Shown here: positions 12,834 through 21,399 of the stretch, in pieces
Position numbering within the stretch: the first letter of the stretch is position 1
Layout of the letters: every line of letters starts with the position of its first letter
Source: Burkholderiaceae bacterium
GTDB lineage: Bacteria > Pseudomonadota > Gammaproteobacteria > Burkholderiales > Burkholderiaceae_C
Direction of reading: 5' to 3'
Assembly: GCA_024235995.1 (NCBI GenBank)
Contig: JACKLI010000001.1
Span: forward strand, 806,001 to 870,000
Length of the DNA stretch: 64,000 bases
Translations under genes and position numbers: made by a program
Notes under the pieces: model-generated
Told to the model about the DNA's origin: nothing
The model's input: the letters and a program-made list of their open reading frames with translations, nothing else
The model's database searches: none

Positions 12834-13520
12834 ATGGAGCTTCTGCTTACCCCCGACTTCTGGATCGGCCTGGTCAAGATCGTCTGGATCAACATCGTGC
12901 TGTCGGGCGACAACGCCGTGGTGATCGCCCTGGCGGCGCGCTCCTTGCCGCCGGCGCAGCAGAAAAAGGCCGTGTTCTGGGGTGCTGGTGCCGCCGTGGT
13001 GCTGCGCATTCTGCTCACGGTGGTGGCGGCCGAGCTGATGACCCTGCCTTATCTGCAAATCTTGGGCGGCCTGCTGCTGCTGTGGATCGGCGTGCAATTG
13101 CTGAGCGACGACGACGAGGGCGAGGGCCAGCACAAGGAGTTCGGCAGCCTGATGGCCGCCGTTCGCACCATCCTGATCGCCGACCTGGTGATGAGCCTGG
13201 ACAACGTGATCGCCGTCGCCGCGGCGGCGCATGGCAACATGGTGCTGCTGATCCTGGGCCTGGCCATCAGCATTCCGCTGGTGATCTTCGGCAGCACGCT
13301 GATGATCAAACTGATGGAGCGCTTTCCGTTCATCGTGGTGCTGGGCGCCGCGCTGATCGGCTGGGTGGCGGGCGAAACCATCGTGGGCGACACCACGCTG
13401 ATCGGCACCTTGGAGGGCCATCCGTGGCTGCACTACGGGGCCGCCGCGATGGGCGCGCTGTTCGTGGTGCTGGTGGGGCGCTGGCTGGCGCGGCGCGGGC
13501 AGCTCACCGCCGAGGCCTAA
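12834..13520 (+). CDS. TerC/YjbE-family integral membrane protein
   Basis: 228-aa TerC-family protein with about seven membrane helices. The family signatures are IVLSGDNAVVIALAARSLP (helix 2, Asp in the membrane) and LIADLVMSLDNVIAVAAAA (second half), an internal repeat with paired Asp-Asn motifs thought to bind metal. Some family members export manganese or mediate tellurite resistance. No yybP-ykoY element is present upstream, unlike the second TerC gene in this window. It is 21 bases before the PP2C gene and may be co-transcribed with it. The substrate is inferred only from the family. Confidence 0.9.
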   Translation: MELLLTPDFWIGLVKIVWINIVLSGDNAVVIALAARSLPPAQQKKAVFWGAGAAVVLRILLTVVAAELMTLPYLQILGGLLLLWIGVQLLSDDDEGEGQHKEFGSLMAAVRTILIADLVMSLDNVIAVAAAAHGNMVLLILGLAISIPLVIFGSTLMIKLMERFPFIVVLGAALIGWVAGETIVGDTTLIGTLEGHPWLHYGAAAMGALFVVLVGRWLARRGQLTAEA

Positions 13521-13541
13521 GAGGGTGCGAACGAACCCGCC

Positions 13542-14351
13542 ATGACCTTCAGCGCCGCCCCGCTGGCCCACCTGGCATTCGTGGCCCTGACCGACGTGGG
13601 CTGCGTGCGCGCCAACAACGAGGACGCCGTGCGCGTGGATGCGGCGCGCGGCGTCGCCGTGCTGGCCGACGGCATGGGAGGCTACAACGCGGGCGAGGTG
13701 GCCAGCGCGATGGCGGTTGAGCTCATCGGCGAGGCACTGGCCGCCTGGCTGGACGAGGCGGGCACCGACGCCAGCGCGCAGGATGTGCTGCGCGCCATGG
13801 AGGACAGCACCGACCAGGCCAATCGCCGGATCTTCGAGACCGCCAACACCCGCGCGGACTGCGCCGGCATGGGCACCACGGTGGTGCTGGCCGTGCTGCG
13901 CGAGGACCAGGTGCTGGTGGGCCATGTCGGCGACTCGCGCGCCTACCACTGGCGCGACGGCGTGCTGGCGCAGCTCACGCGCGACCATTCGCTGCTGCAG
14001 GAGCAGCTCGACGCCGGCCTCATCACGCCTCAGCAGGCGGCCGTCTCGGGCTATCGCAGCTGGGTGACGCGGGCGCTGGGGGTGGAGGACACGGTGCTGC
14101 TGGAAACCAGCCAGCATGCGCTGCGCACGGGCGACACCCTGTTGCTGTGCTCGGACGGCCTGACCGAGATGGTGCCCGACTGGATGATCGCTGCCGTCCT
14201 GGCCGACGCCGCTGCGCTGCCCACGCAGGCGCAGCGGCTGATCGACGCGGCCAAGTCCGCGGGTGGGCGTGACAACGTCTCGGTCATCCTGATTCACGTG
14301 GAGCAAGTGATAAAAAAGTCAGGAATCACCGGAAAATGGTGGAAAAAATAG
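13542..14351 (+). CDS. PP2C-family protein serine/threonine phosphatase
   Basis: 269-aa metal-dependent phosphatase. The PP2C motifs are present: RANNEDAV (24-31), VLADGMGGYNAGE (metal ligands Asp43 and Gly44), TTVVLAVL, GHVGDSRAYHW, LLLCSDGLTEMV and GGRDNVSVIL near the C-terminus. It probably reverses Ser/Thr phosphorylation in the cytoplasm. The next two genes are an FHA protein and a CHASE2 cyclase, which makes a phospho-signalling module, but no Ser/Thr kinase gene lies in the window. The last 15 residues (KKSGITGKWWKK) are basic and not part of the fold. Confidence 0.93.
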   Translation: MTFSAAPLAHLAFVALTDVGCVRANNEDAVRVDAARGVAVLADGMGGYNAGEVASAMAVELIGEALAAWLDEAGTDASAQDVLRAMEDSTDQANRRIFETANTRADCAGMGTTVVLAVLREDQVLVGHVGDSRAYHWRDGVLAQLTRDHSLLQEQLDAGLITPQQAAVSGYRSWVTRALGVEDTVLLETSQHALRTGDTLLLCSDGLTEMVPDWMIAAVLADAAALPTQAQRLIDAAKSAGGRDNVSVILIHVEQVIKKSGITGKWWKK

Positions 14352-14548
14352 CTATAAAACGACCCGATTGGCGGTATGTTCCTGTAATCCGAAAAAATGA
14401 AGTGAGGCCGGGAGCGGCGTGTGGACCGGATGCAATGGACGGGAGCCAGTGGGCGGGCGCTTGAAGGCCGCTGGATGTCAGGCGCCGGTGCCGTAGCGCC
14501 ACCGCCCGCATGCGCCACCGGCCTCGCCGTGCCACAGGGAGTGTGCCC

Positions 14549-15178
14549 ATGCCCAAGTTGATCATCTCGATCGACGGTGTCGTCGTCAAGGAAGCGCTGC
14601 TGACCAAGGACCGGTCCACCATCGGCCGGCGTCCCTACAACGACGTCGTGATCGACAATCTCGCCGTCAGCGGCGAGCACGCCCTCATCCAGATGGTGGG
14701 CGACACCGCCGTGCTGGAGGATCTGGGCAGCACCAACGGCACCTTCGTCAACGGGCGCGCGGTGCGCAAGCAGACCCTGGCCGACGGCGACGTGATTGAA
14801 ATCGGACGCTGCGCCGTGCGCTACCAGGTCCACGCGGGCACCGTCGCCGGTGCACCGGCGGCCGAGGTCGAGGGCCTGGAAAGCGACCTGGCCTCTCTGC
14901 CCGTGCCGCCGGCCGGCCGGGGTGCACGGGTGCGTGTGCTCACCGGTGCCGCGCGGGGGCGCGAGCTGTGGCTGACCAAACCGGTCACCACCATCGGCCG
15001 GCGCGGGTTTGCGGTCGCCGCCATTCGCCGCAGCGCGCATGGTTTCGAGCTGGCCCATGTGGAGGGCGCGCACATTCCCAGCGTCAATGGCGTGTCGGTC
15101 GATGGCGGCCCCATCGCCCTGCAAAATCGCGACCAGATCGTCATGGGGGCCGTGCGGCTCGAATACCTGGACGCCTGA
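14549..15178 (+). CDS. FHA-domain protein
   Basis: 209-aa protein whose N-terminal 90 residues are an FHA phosphothreonine-binding domain: STIGRRPYNDVVID (Arg27 region), AVSGEHALI (SxxH, 41-44) and GSTNGTFVNG (60-69). After a linker of about 30 residues the C-terminal half looks like a second, degenerate FHA fold (TTIGRRGFAVAAIRR then SVNGVSVDGG). AGGGAG lies 8 bases upstream of the ATG at 14549. The adenylate cyclase TTG start follows the stop with no gap, so translation is likely coupled. It probably recruits phosphoproteins whose phosphates are removed by the upstream PP2C enzyme. Confidence 0.9.
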   Translation: MPKLIISIDGVVVKEALLTKDRSTIGRRPYNDVVIDNLAVSGEHALIQMVGDTAVLEDLGSTNGTFVNGRAVRKQTLADGDVIEIGRCAVRYQVHAGTVAGAPAAEVEGLESDLASLPVPPAGRGARVRVLTGAARGRELWLTKPVTTIGRRGFAVAAIRRSAHGFELAHVEGAHIPSVNGVSVDGGPIALQNRDQIVMGAVRLEYLDA

Positions 15179-17146
15179 TTGCCTTCCGCCCCCGCGCAGC
15201 GCCACCCCTGGCGCACCTGGGCCTGCATCGCCCTGCTGCTGCTGGCGCTGGCGCAGTCCCTCAGCGGGTTGCCTGCGCCGGGGCGCGGCTGGCTGGACGC
15301 CCAGCTGGCGGATCTGCGGCTCGGCCTGAGCATGCCGCGCACGCGCGACACGCGGGTCGTCATCGTCGACGTGGACGAAGCCAGCCTGCAGCGGCTGGGG
15401 CGCTGGCCGTGGTCGCGTGCGCGCATCGCGCAGCTGGTGCGCGAGCTGACCGGGCGCCAGCAGGCCGCGGTGCTGGGCCTCGACGCGCTGTTTGCCGAGC
15501 CTGAGGCCGGCTTGAGCGGGCCGGCCTCGGGTGGCGATCCGGCGCCCGACGACGAGCTGGCCCGGGCGCTGGCGGGTGCTCCCGTGGTGCTGGGCTACTA
15601 CTTCAGCAGCGAGCGCGACGCGCGGCGTACCGGTCAGTTGCCGGCGCCGCTGGCGGGTCAGACGCCCTGGCCCCGACTGCTGCACTGGAGCGGCTACGGC
15701 GCCAACCTGGCGGTGCTGACCCACGCCGCCGCCGCGGGCGGCTTCTTCAATGCCGTCACCGACTCCGACGGTGTGGTGCGTTCGGTGCCGCTGGTGGCCG
15801 GATTCGACGGCGCGCTGTACGAATCCATGAGTCTGGCCATGCTGCGCCTGGGCCTGGGCGGCGCGGCGCTGGGTCTGGGCACGGACGAGGCAGGCGGGCG
15901 CACGGTCCGCTTGCAGGGTGCCACGCAGTCGCTGCTGATCCACCTCGACGCGCGCGGCACGGTGCCGGTGCCCTACCGGGGTGCGGGCGGGATGCGAGGA
16001 GGCTCGTTCCAGTACCTGTCGGCCGCCGACGTGCTGTCCGGACGGTTGCCGGCCGGCAGCCTGCGCGGGCGCTACGTGCTGCTGGGCTTTACCGCACCGG
16101 GCCTGATGGACGTGCGCGCGACCCCGGCGGGCGAGGCCTTTCCGGGGGTGGAGGTGCACGCCAACCTGATCGCCGGCGCTCTGGAGGGGCGGCTGGTGCA
16201 TCGGCCGCCGTGGGCGGCGACCTATGAGCTGGCCGTGCTCCTGCTGCTGGGCGTGCTGTTCATCGCCGTGCTGCCCCGGCTGGGCCTGGGCGGGGCGCTG
16301 GCCCTGGGTGGCGGCGCCGTGCTGGCCCTGCTGGCGCTGGACAGCGTGCTGTACCGTGGCGCGCACCTGCTGCTGCCGCTGGCCGGCCCGCTGATGCTGG
16401 TCGTGGCGACCCTGGTGGTGAATCTGGCGCTGGGCTTTGGGGTGGAGCGCCGCGCGCGCCATCGGCTGGCCGTGCAGTTTTCCAGCTACGTGCCGCCCGA
16501 GCTGGTGCGCCAGATGCAGCGCGATCCCCGGCGCTACGACATGCAGGCGCGCACCGAGGAGCTGACGATCATGTTCTGCGACCTGAACGGCTTCACCAGC
16601 CTGGCCGAGACCCTGCCGCCGGCCGAGCTGCAGGCGCTGCTGCGCGAGCTGCTGGAGCGCCTGAGCGGCGTCATCGCGCGCCACCAGGGCACCATCGACA
16701 AGTACATGGGCGACTGCGTGATGGCGTTCTGGGGCGCGCCGGTGGCCAACCCACGGCATGCGCGGCAGGCCGTCGAGGCGGCGCTGGACATCCGCGCGGC
16801 GATCCAGGCCTTCAACGCCGAGCGCGCGGCGGCCGGGCATGGCGCGCTGGCGGTCGGCATCGGCCTGGGCACCGGCCCGGTCGCGGTGGGCAACATGGGC
16901 ACGGCGCTGCGGCGCACCTACACGGTGATTGGCGATGCGGTCAACCTGGCCTCGCGCCTGGAGGGGCTGGCCGCCGGCTACGGTGTGGACGTGGTGGCCA
17001 GCCAGGCAACGATGGAGCAGGCCGGCGCTGGCGACTTCGTCTGGCAGGAGCTCGACCGCGTGCGCGTGCGCGGGCGGCGCCAGGCGGAGCTCGTCTACAC
17101 CGTGCATGGTCCCGCCGGCGACGCGACGCCGCAGCGGGACCACTGA
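15179..17146 (+). CDS. CHASE2-domain adenylate/guanylate cyclase
   Basis: 655-aa class III nucleotide cyclase. A short N-terminal membrane helix leads to an extracytoplasmic CHASE2 sensor (about residues 35-330). Three membrane helices follow (about 345-430), then a cytoplasmic catalytic domain (about 455-630). Catalytic residues are visible: IMFCDLNGFTSLAE (first metal Asp, about 468), DKYMGDCVMAFWGAP (Lys for purine choice and second Asp) and GDAVNLASRLEG (transition-state Asn and Arg). Lys in DKYMGD favours ATP. The start is a TTG immediately after the FHA stop. Together with PP2C and FHA it suggests cyclic-nucleotide output coupled to Ser/Thr phosphorylation. Confidence 0.92.
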   Translation: MPSAPAQRHPWRTWACIALLLLALAQSLSGLPAPGRGWLDAQLADLRLGLSMPRTRDTRVVIVDVDEASLQRLGRWPWSRARIAQLVRELTGRQQAAVLGLDALFAEPEAGLSGPASGGDPAPDDELARALAGAPVVLGYYFSSERDARRTGQLPAPLAGQTPWPRLLHWSGYGANLAVLTHAAAAGGFFNAVTDSDGVVRSVPLVAGFDGALYESMSLAMLRLGLGGAALGLGTDEAGGRTVRLQGATQSLLIHLDARGTVPVPYRGAGGMRGGSFQYLSAADVLSGRLPAGSLRGRYVLLGFTAPGLMDVRATPAGEAFPGVEVHANLIAGALEGRLVHRPPWAATYELAVLLLLGVLFIAVLPRLGLGGALALGGGAVLALLALDSVLYRGAHLLLPLAGPLMLVVATLVVNLALGFGVERRARHRLAVQFSSYVPPELVRQMQRDPRRYDMQARTEELTIMFCDLNGFTSLAETLPPAELQALLRELLERLSGVIARHQGTIDKYMGDCVMAFWGAPVANPRHARQAVEAALDIRAAIQAFNAERAAAGHGALAVGIGLGTGPVAVGNMGTALRRTYTVIGDAVNLASRLEGLAAGYGVDVVASQATMEQAGAGDFVWQELDRVRVRGRRQAELVYTVHGPAGDATPQRDH

Positions 17147-17202
17147 TTCCCCACTTCTCGGCCCCGGCCGGGCTGCCCGACGCCTTGGGCACAATCGCGC
17201 GC

Positions 17203-18723
17203 ATGTCCGTGTCCATCCGCCGCCTGGGCTTCGTCGCGCTGCTGGCCCTGCCCTGGCTGTGGCCCTTCACCTCGGGCCCGACGGCGGGCGTGCAGCCGTA
17301 CCTGGCGTCCATGGCCTGCGCCGCACTGCTGCTGGCCTTGTGGCCGGCGGGCCCGGACAAAGACCGGGTCGCCGACGCGGTGGCCGTGGGCTGGTTCGTG
17401 GCGGCGCTGCTCAGTGCCGTCATCGGGCTGTTGCAGTACTTCAGCCTGGAGGGGCCGCTGTACCCGTGGGTCAACGGCAGCGGGAACGCGCGCGCGTTCG
17501 GCAACCTGCGCCAGCCCAACCAGCTGGCCACGCTGCTGATGATCGGCCTGCTTGCCCTGCGCATGCTCGAGCAGCGTGGCCGCGTGGGCGAGCGATGGGC
17601 GACGTGGCTGGGCGCGCCGTTGCTCGTCGCCCTGGCGGCCACGGTGTCGCGCATCGGCCTGGTCGAGCTGCTGGCGGCCGGGGCCTTGGTCGCGTGGTGG
17701 GGGCGGGGGGCGCGGCAGGTGTGGCGGCGTGTCGGGCTGGCCGCGCTGCTGTATGCCGTGGCGGCCCTGGTTTTGCCCCTGCTGGCGCAGTGGGACGGCG
17801 TCGCGATCGGACGGGACATGGTCGAGCGCCTGAGCGAGGGTGACAGACCGTGCGCCAGCCGCCTGACGCTGTGGCGCAACGTGCTGCACCTGATCGCCCT
17901 CAAGCCGTGGGCGGGCTGGGGCTGGGGCGAGCTCGCCTGGGCGCACTACATGACCCGGTACGACGGCGTGCGCTTTTGCGTCATCCTGGACAACGCGCAC
18001 AACCTGCCGCTGCACCTGGCGGTGACATTGGGCGTGCCGATCGCGCTGGCGGTGTGCGCTGCGCTGGCGTGGCTGCTGTGGCGCGGCGCGCCCTGGCGCG
18101 AGCCCGACCCGGCGCGGCAGTTGGCCTGGGGCGTGCTGCTGGTGATCGGGCTGCACAGCCTGGTCGAGTATCCGCTGTGGTACGGGCCGTTCCAGATGGC
18201 CGCGCTCATCAGCGCCTGGTTGCTGTGGCGCACGCGCGCGGCGGCGCCCATGCCGGCCGGGCGCGGGCGCGCCGCAGGCCTGCGCCTGGGCGCCGCCGCG
18301 CTGCTGCTGGCCGCCACCGCCTATGTGGACTGGGACTACTGGCGCGTCAGCCAGGTCTACCTGCCGGCCGAGCAGCGCGCGTCATGGTGGCGCGAGGACC
18401 CCATGGCGGCCGCGCGGCGCTCGTGGCTGTTTGCCGGCGCCGTGCGCTTTGCCGAGGTGACCACCCAGCCCGTCACGCGCGCCGACGCCGCCTGGATGCT
18501 GGCCGCCGCCGACCAGAGCCTGCATTACTCGCCCGAGCCGCGCGTCATCACCCGCCTGATCGAAGCCGCCAGCCTGCTGGGCCGCGACGACGTGGCGCTG
18601 GCGCACATGGCGCGCTTTCGCGCCGCCTTTCCGGCCGACTACCTCACCTGGACGCGGGGCAACGCCCGACTGCTGGAGGGCGCGCAGCGCCCGCAGCCGG
18701 CGGCGAGCGGCGCCAGCCCTTGA
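17203..18723 (+). CDS. O-antigen ligase / PglL-type membrane protein
   Basis: 506-aa polytopic protein with about ten membrane helices and a soluble C-terminal region. The segment LRQPNQLATLLMIGLLAL, the large loop with DNAHNLPLHLAVTLG and the helix HSLVEYPLWYGPFQ match the Wzy_C/PglL family, which includes O-antigen ligases, polymerases and O-oligosaccharyltransferases that glycosylate pilins. HSLVEYPLWY is typical of the PglL group in betaproteobacteria. There are no neighbouring pilin or polysaccharide genes, so the acceptor is unknown. The ATG at 17203 begins the first hydrophobic helix; a TTG at 17185 is less likely. Confidence 0.85.
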   Translation: MSVSIRRLGFVALLALPWLWPFTSGPTAGVQPYLASMACAALLLALWPAGPDKDRVADAVAVGWFVAALLSAVIGLLQYFSLEGPLYPWVNGSGNARAFGNLRQPNQLATLLMIGLLALRMLEQRGRVGERWATWLGAPLLVALAATVSRIGLVELLAAGALVAWWGRGARQVWRRVGLAALLYAVAALVLPLLAQWDGVAIGRDMVERLSEGDRPCASRLTLWRNVLHLIALKPWAGWGWGELAWAHYMTRYDGVRFCVILDNAHNLPLHLAVTLGVPIALAVCAALAWLLWRGAPWREPDPARQLAWGVLLVIGLHSLVEYPLWYGPFQMAALISAWLLWRTRAAAPMPAGRGRAAGLRLGAAALLLAATAYVDWDYWRVSQVYLPAEQRASWWREDPMAAARRSWLFAGAVRFAEVTTQPVTRADAAWMLAAADQSLHYSPEPRVITRLIEAASLLGRDDVALAHMARFRAAFPADYLTWTRGNARLLEGAQRPQPAASGASP

Positions 18724-18726
18724 GCG

Positions 18727-19239
18727 CTACGGCTGGCCGTCGGCCCGGTAGTGCCCCGACTTGCCGCCGCGCTTTTCCAGCAGGCGCACGCCGGTGATGG
18801 TCATGCCGCGGTCGACAGCCTTGCACATGTCGTAGATCGTCAGCAGCGCCACCTGCACGGCGGTGAGCGCCTCCATCTCCACGCCGGTGGGTCCGGTCGT
18901 TTCCACCGTTGCAGTGCAGAAAACGGCTGCGGCCGGCTTTGAATATGCTCCATCAGCTTCGAAATCAATAGCAACACGCGACAGGGCCAGCGGGTGGCAC
19001 AGCGGGATCAGCTCGCTCGTCTTCTTGGCCGCCATGATGCCGGCGATGCGCGCCACGCCCAGCACGTCGCCCTTCTTGGCCGTGCCCGCTTCGATCAGCG
19101 CCAGCGTGGCCGGCTGCATCTCGATGCGCCCGCTGGCCACCGCCACCCGGTGCGTGGCCGGCTTGGCGCCCACGTCCACCATGTGGGCCTGGCCCTGGGC
19201 GTCGAAGTGGGTGAGGGGCGAGGCGGCGGAATCGGGCAT
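18727..19239 (-). CDS. moaC: cyclic pyranopterin monophosphate synthase
   Basis: 170-aa molybdenum-cofactor enzyme acting after MoaA. Conserved segments are HMVDVGAKPATHR, ARIAGIMAAKKTSELIPLCHPL, TGPTGVEMEALTAV and DMCKAVDRGM, with the C-terminal RGGKSGHYR. Compared with E. coli MoaC as I remember it, the strand after LSRVAIDFEAD has about four extra residues, coded by a locally AT-rich stretch (about 18935-18985) unlike its surroundings. The fold should tolerate this. It converges on the preceding ligase gene with 3 bases between the stops. Confidence 0.95.
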   Translation of the reverse strand: MPDSAASPLTHFDAQGQAHMVDVGAKPATHRVAVASGRIEMQPATLALIEAGTAKKGDVLGVARIAGIMAAKKTSELIPLCHPLALSRVAIDFEADGAYSKPAAAVFCTATVETTGPTGVEMEALTAVQVALLTIYDMCKAVDRGMTITGVRLLEKRGGKSGHYRADGQP

Positions 19240-19316
19240 GGCAGTCGGTCACAAAGGCCCGGGAACACGCGGGCGGATGGGGCATCATAGGGGCAGCGCC
19301 CGCGCCCTGCTGCCCG

Positions 19317-21017
19317 ATGAGCCCGCTTTTTTATCCACCCACCCAGCGTGCCGCGCGCCTGGCCCGGCGCGCCGCGCTGGCCGCCGTGTCGGCGGGGGCC
19401 TTGCTGCTGGGCGCGCTGCCGGCCGCAGCCCAGGGCGGCGCGGCCGGCGGTGCCCTGCCTTCGCTGGGCGAGGCCGGCGAGATGACGCCGCTGGAAGAGC
19501 GCAAGCTGGGCGACGCCATTGCCCGCGAGCTGTACCGCGACCCGGACCATATCGACGACCCGGTCATCGGCGAGTACGTCGACGGCATCTGGCGTGCGCT
19601 GCTGGCGGGCGCCCGCGCGCGCGGCGAGCTGCCGCCCGAGCTGGACGAGCGCTTCGCCTGGCAGGTCTTCCTGGGGCGCGACCGCAGCATCAACGCCTTT
19701 GCCCTGCCCGGCGGCTACTTCGGGCTGAACCTCGGGCTGGTGGGCGTGGTGCGTTCGCGCGACGAACTGGCCTCGGTGCTGGGCCACGAGATGAGCCACG
19801 TCACCCAGCGCCACATCGCCCGCCTGCTGGGCCAGCAAAGCCGCCAGATGCCGCTGCTGGTTGCCGCCATGGTCGCGGGCGCCATCGCCGCCAGCAAGAA
19901 CCCGCAGGCCGGCGCCGCGCTGGCCGTGGGCGGGCAGGCCGCCATCGCCCAGCAGCAGCTCAACTTCTCGCGCGACATGGAGCGCGAGGCCGACCGCGTG
20001 GGCTACGCCGTCATGAGCCAGGCCGGCTTTGCGCCCCAGGGCTTCGTCAGCATGTTCCAGAAGCTGCAGGCTGCCTCGCGCGTGGACGACAACGGCGACT
20101 GGCCCTACCTGCGCAGCCACCCGCTCACCACCCAGCGCATCGCCGACATGCAGCAGCGCGTGCAAAGCCTGCACCTGGCGCCGGAAGCAACGGACTGGGA
20201 GACGGTGCTCGTCGCCGCCCGCGCGCGGGTGCTCTCGCGTCCCGGCGTCGACGTGCTGCGCGCCTGGGCCGGCGAGCCCGCGCAGCCCGGCTTTGCCCGC
20301 CAGCCGCTGGCGCAGCGCGCCGGCGCGCTCTACGCCGCCGCGCTGGCCCGCGCCGAGCTGCGCGAGCTGCCCCAGGCGCAGGCGCTGGCCGAGCAGCTCG
20401 CCTCGCTCATGGCCGAGCACCCGCGCGCGCTGCGCCAGGTGCATCTGCTGCAGGCCGAGCTGGCGCTGCGCGCCGACCAGGCGCCCCGGACGCTGCAGCT
20501 GTTGTCCACCGTGGCGGCCACGGCCAACCCGCTCCCCGAGCCCGGCGGCGCACCCGAGCCGCCGCCGGGCCGCCCCAAGGCGGCGAGCGCCCCCTCGGGG
20601 GGCAGCGCACCTCGCGAAGCGGGGGAGCGTGGGGGCCTGAGCCAATCCGGCCGCGCCGTGCTGCTGCTGCGCACGCAGGCGCTGCTGCGCACCGGCCAGG
20701 CGGGCGAGGCGGCGTCCCAGCTGCGCACCTGGGTCGCCGACCATGCGTACGACGCCGGCGCCTGGCAGGCGCTGGCCCAGGCCGACGCAGCCCAGGGCCA
20801 GATGCTGCGCTCGCTGCGCGCCGAGGGCGAGGCCGCGCTGGCGCAGCGGGACTACGCCGGCGCCGTCGACCGCTGGCGCGCCGCGCAGGACTATTCGCGC
20901 CAGCACCCGGGCGACGGCGCGGCGCTGATCGAGGCCAGCATCGTCGATGCCCGCATGCGCGAGGCCCAGGCGCTGCTGCGGCAGCAACGGCTGGACGAGG
21001 AAAAGCAGCGCCGTTGA
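19317..21017 (+). CDS. bepA: M48-family periplasmic metalloprotease with TPR region (BepA/YfgC-like)
   Basis: 566-aa protein with a signal peptide (cleavage near LPAAAQG, residue 40). The M48 zinc site is HEMSH at 157-161 plus the downstream Glu in MEREADRVGYAVM. The SINAFALPGGYFGLN segment is typical of the family. The C-terminal half contains TPR-like helices. BepA-type enzymes help assemble outer-membrane proteins and degrade stalled LptD. Residues of about 418-440 (GRPKAASAPSGGSAPREAG) are low-complexity and coded by a GC-rich repeat inserted in frame between TPR units. The 3' end converges on a small membrane-protein gene. Confidence 0.93.
   Translation: MSPLFYPPTQRAARLARRAALAAVSAGALLLGALPAAAQGGAAGGALPSLGEAGEMTPLEERKLGDAIARELYRDPDHIDDPVIGEYVDGIWRALLAGARARGELPPELDERFAWQVFLGRDRSINAFALPGGYFGLNLGLVGVVRSRDELASVLGHEMSHVTQRHIARLLGQQSRQMPLLVAAMVAGAIAASKNPQAGAALAVGGQAAIAQQQLNFSRDMEREADRVGYAVMSQAGFAPQGFVSMFQKLQAASRVDDNGDWPYLRSHPLTTQRIADMQQRVQSLHLAPEATDWETVLVAARARVLSRPGVDVLRAWAGEPAQPGFARQPLAQRAGALYAAALARAELRELPQAQALAEQLASLMAEHPRALRQVHLLQAELALRADQAPRTLQLLSTVAATANPLPEPGGAPEPPPGRPKAASAPSGGSAPREAGERGGLSQSGRAVLLLRTQALLRTGQAGEAASQLRTWVADHAYDAGAWQALAQADAAQGQMLRSLRAEGEAALAQRDYAGAVDRWRAAQDYSRQHPGDGAALIEASIVDARMREAQALLRQQRLDEEKQRR
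20567..20635. repeat. GC-rich repeat inserted in frame within the metalloprotease gene
   Basis: The block runs GGGCCGCCCC, GGCGGCG, CCCCCTCGGGGGG, GCAGCGC and GCGGGGGAGCG. The same order of blocks occurs between the thiolase and CoA-ligase genes at 46738-46830. Here it keeps the reading frame and adds a Pro/Ala/Gly-rich loop of about 23 residues. Confidence 0.6.
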
Positions 21018-21025
21018 TCAGCTGA

Positions 21026-21367
21026 TCAGCGGCCGCCCAGGGCCCGGTCGATCAGCATGCCCAGCGCCGAATACATCAGCGAGCCCAGCAGCGCCGCGCC
21101 GAAGCCGTTGACGTGAAAGCCCGACAGCAGCCCTGACGCGGCCCAGAACATCAGCGCGTTGATGACGAACAAAAACAGCCCCAGCGTAAGCAGCGTGACC
21201 GGAATGGTCAGCACCACCAGCACCGGCCGCAGCACGGCGTTGAGCAGGCCGATCACCAGCGCCGCCAGCAGCGCCGAGCCGAAGCTGGCCACCTGCACGC
21301 CGCCATAGAGGTAGGCGATCAGCAGCAGCGCGCAGGCCGACAGCAGCCATTTCAGGATCAGGATCAT
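21026..21367 (-). CDS. phage-holin-family (superfamily IV) small membrane protein
   Basis: 113-aa protein made almost entirely of four hydrophobic helices (LKWLLSACALLLIAYLYGG, LLAALVIGLLNAVLRPVLVV, LLTLGLFLFVINALMFWAAS and LLGSLMYSALGMLID). The NAVLRPVL and VINALMFW segments are typical of the YvlD/holin-4 family, common in bacteria and usually not linked to prophages. There is no phage gene nearby. The function is unknown, perhaps envelope-related. It converges on the metalloprotease gene; a 12-base perfect palindrome (GATCAGCTGATC) lies at the junction. Confidence 0.85.
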   Translation of the reverse strand: MILILKWLLSACALLLIAYLYGGVQVASFGSALLAALVIGLLNAVLRPVLVVLTIPVTLLTLGLFLFVINALMFWAASGLLSGFHVNGFGAALLGSLMYSALGMLIDRALGGR

Positions 21368-21399
21368 GCGCCCAGCTTAACGCAGTGGGCGCAGCCGGA

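Noticed and set aside
14294..17194. Minus-strand open frame of 966 codons opposite the FHA and cyclase genes.
   Set aside because: Both plus-strand genes have intact family motifs; the antisense product is Gln/His/Arg-rich without any domain.
21026..21367. Holin-family protein as a sign of a prophage.
   Set aside because: This four-helix family is common outside phages and no phage gene, integrase or attachment site is near.
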